5,613 bases of DNA from an uncultured Chlamydiaceae bacterium (lineage in GTDB: Bacteria > Chlamydiota > Chlamydiia > Chlamydiales > Parachlamydiaceae): contig CAMFKA010000141.1 in assembly GCA_945957185.1 (NCBI GenBank), positions 1-5,613 of the forward strand. The letters run 5' to 3'. Below the pieces are notes generated by a model, which searched no databases, had not been told where the DNA came from, and worked only from the letters and a program-made list of their open reading frames with translations. This document shows, piece after piece, positions 1-4,334 of this stretch (position 1 is the stretch's first letter; the number at the start of each line of letters is the position of its first letter). A program made the position numbers and the translations under genes.

Positions 1-31
1 CGCCGTTTTGACAGCTGCTTAATCTTTGCGC

Positions 32-265
32 TCATTTCTTACGCGGATGTACATAGTTAATACGAGGACCTCTGCGCGAAGACACTCTCTTTCTTGTTGG
101 TTTCGGTTGCCATCTGGGCTGTTGTTGTTTTAAACCTTTGCTCGCAATCAACGCAGATCCGCAATCCGGACAAATACAATTGCATTTTTTACCTTTTTTC
201 ACCTCAAAGATGTGAACTACTTTGTTATTTTCATCCAAAGCGAAAGGCATTTTTACCGGTGACAT
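32..265 (-). CDS. Small CoiA-like zinc-ribbon protein with basic tail (77 aa)
   Basis: The first 44 residues resemble the N-terminal zinc-binding segment of competence CoiA-like proteins: an acidic/Asn turn (DENNKVVHIFEV), a KKGKK linker, then C28, C30 and a C32-P-D-C35-G knuckle followed by ALIASKG. CoiA proteins normally continue into a His-rich HFxH element and a nuclease-like domain. Here residues 45-77 are instead a Gln/Pro/Arg/Lys-rich tail with one His (H73), so the second pair of zinc ligands is not evident and no nuclease domain is present. It starts 5 bases after the stop of the upstream ATPase gene, with GAGG (276-279) inside the end of that gene as ribosome site, so translational coupling is likely. 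The start at 265 is preferred; Met6 (ATG at 250) has a poorer ribosome site. It may be a truncated remnant or a genuine small nucleic-acid-binding partner of the ATPase. Its function is unknown. Confidence 0.6.
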   Translation of the reverse strand: MSPVKMPFALDENNKVVHIFEVKKGKKCNCICPDCGSALIASKGLKQQQPRWQPKPTRKRVSSRRGPRINYVHPRKK

Positions 266-270
266 ACTGA

Positions 271-1554
271 CTAAACCTCACTCTTTGGAAACAGCAACCA
301 CTTCCAAATCGGAATCACAGAAATTCGAAAATCTTCAATTTCAATTATATCGCTTTCATTTTCTGTAAGAATAATCCCTTCCCGTAGGCTATAAGCGCTC
401 ATTGCTTCAATTAACCCTTCAATCTCACGTTCTTTCACGTCAGGATTCGCGAGGCTGGTCGTCACTTGAATAGCTTGAACAACTCGATTGCCTTCTCTAA
501 CAACAAAATCGCACTCTTTTTTTTCCTTATGAAAATAGATCTCTTTCATCAACATTCTAAGGTTAAGAAATACGATATTCTCTAAAAGACGTCCGCGGTC
601 TTCACTGACTCGAAATCCGACCGTTCGAATCAGAGCAGGATCAATCATGTAACATTTTTTGTTAGACTGAATTTGTTTTTGAAGGGAGTGATTGTAACGT
701 CTAAGAAAAAAACAGAGATAGCATTGCTCTAGATAATCACAATAATTCGCAACTGTATGCGCGCTGCTAATACCCACAGTCGCTGCCAATTTATTGTAGC
801 TAAACTCTTTCCCTATATTACTTGCGAGATAATAAACCGTTTCACGCAACGCTTTTTCATCTTGAATTTTGTAGCGCACAATAATGTCTCGATAGAGAAT
901 TCCATCAACTAAATCTTTAAGATATTCCGATTTTTCAAACTCTACGTATTCTGGAATCCCTCCATTTTTTAAATAGTTCGAAAAATAGTGCAAAACCATC
1001 CCCACATCAGTTGTTGAAAGCGCTTTTTTTGAAAGTGCTTCGGGATACTGCTGACGCACAATCTCAAAAAAAGAGAGTGGGAACACCTCCAATTGAATGT
1101 GTCTACCGGTTAAATGTGTCCCTAACTCCTTGCTCAAAAGTCTCGCATTCGACCCTGTAATGTAGATTTTTTTTCCTTGCTCATACAATCTTCGGATAAA
1201 ACGTTCCCACCCTTCAATATTTTGAATTTCATCAAAGTAAAACCTGGGTTGATCCCCGAATAACTCGATGAATACTTCCAACAAGGTTTGAAAATCGCTC
1301 AGTTGGAACTTCACAAGTCGTTCATCGTCGAAATTAATGTAGTAATCTGAAAAATTATTAGTTTTGAGCAACTCCAGCTGCAGCATGCGCTGAATTGTCG
1401 ACTTTCCGGACCTTCGAATTCCACTAAGAATGATAATGTTGGGATCATCTTCAAACCGCTGGACCGTTTCTGTTACCGTTCGGCGATAATAATGCTTTGG
1501 AGATCGATATTTCAATTGATCCATGATCACTTGTTTAAGAATCTCTTTATCCAT
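271..1554 (-). CDS. AAA+ ATPase with C-terminal DUF4143 domain (427 aa)
   Basis: This belongs to the widespread family of ATPases pairing an AAA_14-type P-loop domain with a DUF4143 C-terminus. Residues are numbered from the chosen start. Walker A is GIRRSGKST at 45-53, Walker B is FYFDE at 105-109, and a sensor-like ITGSNA lies at 132-137, followed by the typical LTGRHIQLEVFPLSFFEI. Residues 235-290 look like a winged helix-turn-helix (EFSYNKLAATVGISSAHTVANY). The C-terminus has a PD-(D/E)XK-like pattern: E325, ECDFVV at 347-352, then AIQVTTS at 361-367, where active nucleases usually have E-x-K. An in-frame start exists 32 codons upstream (1650), but ATG at 1554 is chosen because GGAGGA (1558-1563) precedes it and the upstream codons read through the promoter and palindromes. 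It is the first gene of a unit with the zinc-ribbon gene. ATP binding is well supported. The cellular role is unknown; such genes are often patchily distributed and mobile. Confidence 0.93.
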   Translation of the reverse strand: MDKEILKQVIMDQLKYRSPKHYYRRTVTETVQRFEDDPNIIILSGIRRSGKSTIQRMLQLELLKTNNFSDYYINFDDERLVKFQLSDFQTLLEVFIELFGDQPRFYFDEIQNIEGWERFIRRLYEQGKKIYITGSNARLLSKELGTHLTGRHIQLEVFPLSFFEIVRQQYPEALSKKALSTTDVGMVLHYFSNYLKNGGIPEYVEFEKSEYLKDLVDGILYRDIIVRYKIQDEKALRETVYYLASNIGKEFSYNKLAATVGISSAHTVANYCDYLEQCYLCFFLRRYNHSLQKQIQSNKKCYMIDPALIRTVGFRVSEDRGRLLENIVFLNLRMLMKEIYFHKEKKECDFVVREGNRVVQAIQVTTSLANPDVKEREIEGLIEAMSAYSLREGIILTENESDIIEIEDFRISVIPIWKWLLFPKSEV

Positions 1555-1572
1555 ATTTCCTCCGTTTTCTCT

Positions 1573-1601
1573 AATGTACCATAAAAACCATGCATTGTCA
1601 A
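1573..1601 (-). promoter_or_regulatory. Predicted promoter of the ATPase unit
   Basis: Read on the minus strand there is a perfect -35 TTGACA (1596-1601), a 17-base spacer, and a -10 TACATT (1573-1578) preceded by TGG, an extended -10 dinucleotide in the right place. Transcription would start near 1566, giving a leader of about a dozen bases that contains the GGAGGA ribosome site. This supports the start at 1554. The -35 box lies across the centre of the palindrome at 1584-1612, so a protein bound there would block RNA polymerase. Confidence 0.6.
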
Positions 1602-1612
1602 TACACGGTTTT
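1584..1612. promoter_or_regulatory. 29-bp palindromic operator candidate A
   Basis: The arms are AAAACCATGCATTG (1584-1597) and CAATACACGGTTTT (1599-1612) around one central base, with 12 of 14 positions symmetric. It covers the -35 box and most of the spacer of the ATPase promoter. The same palindrome occurs at 1617-1645 and 4075-4103. The length and symmetry fit a site for a dimeric DNA-binding protein; the regulator is not identified. Confidence 0.55.
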
Positions 1613-1616
1613 ATAC

Positions 1617-1645
1617 AAAACCCGGCGCTGCCAATGCACGGTTTT
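1617..1645. promoter_or_regulatory. 29-bp palindromic operator candidate B
   Basis: This is a weaker copy of the same palindrome: left arm AAAACCCGGCGCTG, right arm CAATGCACGGTTTT, 10 of 14 positions symmetric. Its centre is 33 bases from the centre of copy A, close to three helical turns, so two dimers could sit on the same face of the DNA. Its right half is also the left part of the inverted repeat at 1625-1670, so the two structures compete. Confidence 0.45.
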
Positions 1646-1670
1646 AACATAAATCGTGCATTGGCAGCGC
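1625..1670. repeat. Perfect 16-bp inverted repeat; copy 1 of shared 42-bp block
   Basis: The arm GCGCTGCCAATGCACG (1625-1640) is the exact reverse complement of 1655-1670, with a 14-base spacer (GTTTTAACATAAAT). Positions 1628-1669 match 4086-4127 upstream of the YjdF gene at 39 of 42 bases, including 30 unbroken identical bases (1633-1662 and 4091-4120). It lies upstream of the predicted ATPase transcription start, so it probably acts as DNA (operator or cruciform) rather than as an RNA leader. Confidence 0.75.
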
Positions 1671-1706
1671 ATTAGATTGTAAGCCTTTAAAATTTAGTTG
1701 CTTGAA

Positions 1707-1739
1707 AATGGGGCCAAGCCTGACACCATTGACCCCGTT
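1707..1739. repeat. REP-like imperfect palindrome
   Basis: Arms AATGGGGCCAA (1707-1717) and TTGACCCCGTT (1729-1739) enclose an 11-base loop (GCCTGACACCA); 9 of 11 positions pair and the two exceptions are G-T type. The GGGGTCAA...GGTGTCAGGCTT...GGCCCC style recalls repetitive extragenic palindromes handled by REP-associated Y1 transposases. No transposase is present in the window, so this would be a solitary, non-autonomous copy. Recognition is from memory of such repeats and needs a genome search. Confidence 0.4.
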
Positions 1740-1823
1740 ATTGACTGATAAGCAATCACTAGTTAGATAACATTTTATTGAAAACCAATATTTAAAACAA
1801 ATAATTTATTAACATAAACTTTA

Positions 1824-1852
1824 TTGAATCTTTAAAGTAAATGTGATATAAT
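1824..1852 (+). promoter_or_regulatory. Extended -10 promoter for the 537-aa membrane protein gene
   Basis: TTGAAT (1824-1829, four of six matches to the -35 consensus), a 17-base spacer, and a perfect TATAAT (1847-1852) preceded by TGA (1844-1846), the extended -10 motif. Transcription would start about 1859, leaving a leader of roughly 16 bases with AAAGG (1861-1865) and AGG (1867-1869) as ribosome-site candidates before the ATG at 1875. Confidence 0.65.
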
Positions 1853-1874
1853 TTATTTTTAAAGGCAGGTTTTT

Positions 1875-3488
1875 ATGACAGTAAAATTCAACGTTTTATC
1901 GAACTCAACGAATCCGACACATCTAGGCACCGCGTGGGTAGAGAGTCAAAAATTTAACCGAAAAAATAGCAAAGTAGATAAAAATGGTAGCGTATTACAT
2001 CCTAATCACTCCGGTCATTGCTATATACTTGCGTCAAAATATGAACGACAATACTCCAAAATTGAAAAAATTGGACGGCAGGCTCTTGGAACCATCCTTG
2101 TCATTTTGACAGTTTTTACGGTTTTATGTTCAAAGCGCGTTCGGAAATTATTCACTTCAAACAAAGAAACTATTCGCTTCGCCAATGAATACACCTTAGA
2201 CGATATAAGTCAAAACCGACTCAACAACTTAGATGAAACCACTCAAAACTACGCTAAGTACATTTTACAGTCGGGCAATCTTACTCAGATGCCAAGAGCA
2301 TCATGTGGCAACACTCCCGTCTACTTCCCTCCAACATTACCATCAGTTGTGTTTAAGGTAACGACGACTCCATCATCAGCTACTCGACGGGTAAATCAGA
2401 TGAGAACGACTCGCGAGATTTTAAATTCATTAAAATGCACCCACTTAGTTATTCCAAGGGGATTTATTAATGATCGGATTATCGTTGAAGAAAGACTTCC
2501 CATCAATGTAACCTACCCATTCAACATGGGTCTCTATCTTTCGGAACTTACGCTCTTTGATGAACCTGTACGCGAATTCACAAGATTGTTTTCTAAAGCA
2601 AACTTGAATGACTTGCTACAGGATTCCGGAAGACATCCGATGTCTCAAATTGAAGGGGTAGGTAATGGCATTAGATACGATAATTTACCTTTTTATCTTG
2701 TCGAAGAAAATGGGGAAAGAAAAATTAAAATCGGTTTGATAGATCTTGAAACGATATCGTTTACACCCGATCCTAAATCACTGAATACTCTAGCAAGAAT
2801 TTTCCCCTACCACGCTCATATTATTCGTGAGGAAGCAATCAAATTAGGCATGACTATTCCAGACGAATTCGACAGTGAAACTCGAAAGGGGATATTGTTC
2901 TATACGGTGGGTTATAGCAATCACGTAAATTGGTTGGCGGAAAAAGGTTTGTTAACCGATGCTGGCTATACCCCATTTGAAATACCCTCTGAACGTATTG
3001 ATGAGCTCATCCCTATTGTAGCAAACGAACTTATTCAACTAAATCAGGGAATTAATCCCTATCTTGAAAAAAAACGTTGTTTAGGAAGACCAGCACAAGA
3101 CTTTTTGGTGGGCGATCCAGAAATTGTAGCGTTAGAAATTTCAAAAACGTTATGTCCTTTGATTATCAAGAGCATTACAGATTTAATAGGTGCATATCAA
3201 AATTCCAAGAATCGATCGGGCTCTGACACACGTTTAACATCGGATATTGTCTTATTTCGATCTCCCCATTTTACTAAGGATCACATTGACATAAAAATAA
3301 ACCAAAACGGGTTTTTGGACTCCCCTTACATAAATCGCACAAAGAATGGTTATTATTTAGAAGGAGAGTCTCAAACGCTACAGCAAGTCATCTTTGTGAT
3401 TCTTGATACTCTCCAAAAACGAGGCGACATTTTCCATTTCAACCCAGGTTATTCTACAAACTATGACACATACTGGATACAATATTAG
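1875..3488 (+). CDS. Single-pass membrane protein with possible kinase-like fold (537 aa)
   Basis: I cannot name this protein. Residues 1-68 form a short soluble block with an H42-P-N-H-S-G-H48 cluster. Residues 69-86 (ALGTILVILTVFTVLC) are one hydrophobic, membrane-spanning-length segment, followed by the positive stretch SKRVRKLF (86-93). The body has marks reminiscent of a diverged protein kinase: VVFK at 158-161 (possible beta-3 Lys161), a helix plus strand REILNSLKCTHLVIPR (180-195), an EERLPI hinge-like segment (205-210), RYDN at 267-270 (possible catalytic loop, Asn270) and IGLIDLE at 286-292, where D290 could replace the metal-binding DFG Asp. A glycine-rich loop and classical HRD are not apparent. 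The layout resembles a paralogous family I associate with chlamydia-like endosymbionts. The start at 1875 has a ribosome site and a strong upstream promoter. It is monocistronic and converges on the YjdF gene. The coding call is firm; the kinase idea is inference. Confidence 0.85.
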   Translation: MTVKFNVLSNSTNPTHLGTAWVESQKFNRKNSKVDKNGSVLHPNHSGHCYILASKYERQYSKIEKIGRQALGTILVILTVFTVLCSKRVRKLFTSNKETIRFANEYTLDDISQNRLNNLDETTQNYAKYILQSGNLTQMPRASCGNTPVYFPPTLPSVVFKVTTTPSSATRRVNQMRTTREILNSLKCTHLVIPRGFINDRIIVEERLPINVTYPFNMGLYLSELTLFDEPVREFTRLFSKANLNDLLQDSGRHPMSQIEGVGNGIRYDNLPFYLVEENGERKIKIGLIDLETISFTPDPKSLNTLARIFPYHAHIIREEAIKLGMTIPDEFDSETRKGILFYTVGYSNHVNWLAEKGLLTDAGYTPFEIPSERIDELIPIVANELIQLNQGINPYLEKKRCLGRPAQDFLVGDPEIVALEISKTLCPLIIKSITDLIGAYQNSKNRSGSDTRLTSDIVLFRSPHFTKDHIDIKINQNGFLDSPYINRTKNGYYLEGESQTLQQVIFVILDTLQKRGDIFHFNPGYSTNYDTYWIQY

Positions 3489-3501
3489 GCCGAAAGAGAG
3501 A

Positions 3502-3525
3502 GCGATTGATGAATTCATCAGTCGC
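3502..3525. repeat. 24-bp near-perfect palindrome after the membrane protein gene
   Basis: 22 of 24 positions are symmetric, with perfect core TGATGAATTCATCA flanked by GCGA and TCGC. It begins 13 bases after the TAG at 3486-3488. On the minus strand it is followed by a CTCTCTCTTTC run, so it may help terminate transcripts from the YjdF gene. The weak T tract makes it a poor textbook terminator on either strand. Confidence 0.4.
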
Positions 3526-3536
3526 CCTTGAAGGGC
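3524..3536. terminator. Possible short terminator-like hairpin
   Basis: GCCCTT (3524-3529) and AAGGGC (3531-3536) form a compact GC-rich stem directly abutting the larger palindrome. The plus-strand sequence after it (TCTAAAAC) lacks a T run. On the minus strand it comes before the larger palindrome and the CTCTCTCTTTC run. A bidirectional stop between two convergent genes is plausible but not shown. Confidence 0.25.
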
Positions 3537-3557
3537 TCTAAAACAAGATTCGTTTAA

Positions 3558-3582
3558 CCCACAGCTCCTACGTCGCAGTGGG
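3558..3582. repeat. Hairpin in the convergent intergenic gap
   Basis: CCCAC (3558-3562) pairs with GTGGG (3578-3582); past an A-A mismatch a further GC/GC pair leaves a 9-base loop. No T run follows on the minus strand (TTAAACG). Together with the two neighbouring palindromes it makes this 135-base gap unusually structured. It may be an interspersed intergenic repeat or an eroded remnant. Confidence 0.3.
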
Positions 3583-3623
3583 CTATAAAATCAGTCGCGC
3601 TCGCGCTCAACGGCATCGGCATA

Positions 3624-4046
3624 TTAATGTCCGCGGTGTTTTTCTTTCCGTTTTTCTTGTTTGATGGAGAATTGCTCATCTTTACGTGCTTGCTTTTCAG
3701 CGCTACTTACGCTCTTTTTCTCCTTTTTTTTCTTTTCAAGCTCTTCTCTCATGTAGTCCTGCGCCAATGTCGATGGCTTTGATGTTTCTTTCATTTTTTC
3801 CATTTCCCGACGCACTTCCCTCTGCACTCTTTTGGGATTCATGCGCTGAATTTGAACGGTGATCTCTTTCGCTTCTCCAAATTTAAGTTCCACATAATGC
3901 TTTAACAGAAATTCATAAACTTCAGGGTCGGATGGCTCTGCCCCGAAGATGTGCCGCGCAACTGCATACCCTTCTTTGTCCGTGCGCTCGAAAGTCCCCA
4001 CCCAAAATCGCTTCTCAAAAAATATTGTCGCTTTAATTATAGCCAT
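3624..4046 (-). CDS. yjdF: YjdF family protein (DUF2992), putative RNA-binding (140 aa)
   Basis: This is a clear member of the family of Bacillus subtilis YjdF. Matching signatures in order are: FWVGTFER (14-21); ARHIFGAEPSDPEVYEFLL (30-48); MNPKRVQREVRREM (69-82); an ALL-helical, Lys/Glu-rich coiled-coil-prone tail (about 95-135); and the terminal KRKEKHRGH, close to the KKKEKHRG ending of Bacillus members. The length is normal. In Firmicutes the gene is typically controlled by the yjdF riboswitch, which senses azaaromatic compounds; the protein's role is unresolved. Here the start at 4046 has GAGGTG as ribosome site within a short upstream stretch, and instead of a structured riboswitch the region carries a 29-bp palindrome and the block shared with the ATPase gene. 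A TTGACA lies at the palindrome centre (4087-4092, minus strand) but no good -10 follows it at 16-18 bases, so its promoter is uncertain. Confidence 0.92.
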   Translation of the reverse strand: MAIIKATIFFEKRFWVGTFERTDKEGYAVARHIFGAEPSDPEVYEFLLKHYVELKFGEAKEITVQIQRMNPKRVQREVRREMEKMKETSKPSTLAQDYMREELEKKKKEKKSVSSAEKQARKDEQFSIKQEKRKEKHRGH

Positions 4047-4074
4047 TTTTCACCTCATAATCTTTTCCGTCCAA

Positions 4075-4103
4075 AAAACCGTGCACTGTCAATGCACGGT
4101 TTT
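4075..4103. promoter_or_regulatory. 29-bp palindromic operator candidate C
   Basis: This is the most symmetric copy: left arm AAAACCGTGCACTG (4075-4088), right arm CAATGCACGGTTTT (4090-4103), 13 of 14 positions paired. It lies 28 bases upstream of the YjdF start. As at copy A, a minus-strand TTGACA spans the centre. This is the best single model for the binding motif shared with the ATPase promoter. Confidence 0.55.
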
Positions 4104-4127
4104 AACATAAATCGTGCATTATCAGCG
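4086..4127. repeat. Copy 2 of the shared 42-bp block
   Basis: It matches 1628-1669 at 39 of 42 bases and keeps the 30-base identical core (4091-4120), including AATGCACG, the 14-base AT-rich spacer and CGTGCATT. The outer inverted-repeat arms are partly eroded here: 8 bp, two mismatches, then 3 bp. It is orientated identically with respect to the minus-strand gene downstream. Confidence 0.75.
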
Positions 4128-4334
4128 AGGTGTTGTTTAAGTATTTTAAATTTAGCAACTTACAAATTTATCGTAATTGTAAACTGTTTTTTAAAGAATT
4201 ATCATCTAATGTTTTAAATCAACATGGAAAACGATAGATAAGAAAAATAGACATTATCTTTTAAATAAAAACAATAAATGATAATCTGAGGTTGAATGGA
4301 TAAAATTTAGATCGATAAAACAAGGAGACTCATT
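4128..4334. other. AT-rich divergent intergenic remainder
   Basis: Upstream of the repeat protein gene the sequence is strongly AT-rich and shows no supported gene. It must hold the promoter for the gene at 4335, but no candidate is convincing: TTGAAT (4292-4297) with GATAAA (4314-4319) would leave almost no leader, and GATAAT (4280-4285) lacks a matching -35. Confidence 0.4.

Noticed and set aside
32..140. Frameshift that would restore a CoiA HFxH motif in the zinc-ribbon gene
   Set aside because: One alternative frame reads VFAQ at a plausible place, but the two required histidines are absent and no homopolymer explains a shift; too weak to claim.
1555..1650. N-terminal 32-codon extension of the ATPase reading frame starting at 1650
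   Set aside because: It reads through the palindromes and predicted promoter, is Cys-rich and unlike the family, and the ATG at 1554 has a strong GGAGGA ribosome site.
1581..1670. CRISPR-like array from the repeated GTGCATTG motifs
   Set aside because: The copies are palindromic operators in alternating orientation, without regular spacers or cas genes nearby.
4087..4092. Complete promoter for yjdF using TTGACA in palindrome C
   Set aside because: The 16-18 base position downstream gives only CGGAAA-like sequence, a poor -10, so only the shared -35-like element is reported.
3951..4217. 88-codon plus-strand open frame opposite the yjdF start
   Set aside because: It is antisense to the YjdF N-terminus and the shared repeat block, has no family resemblance, and is best explained as a shadow.
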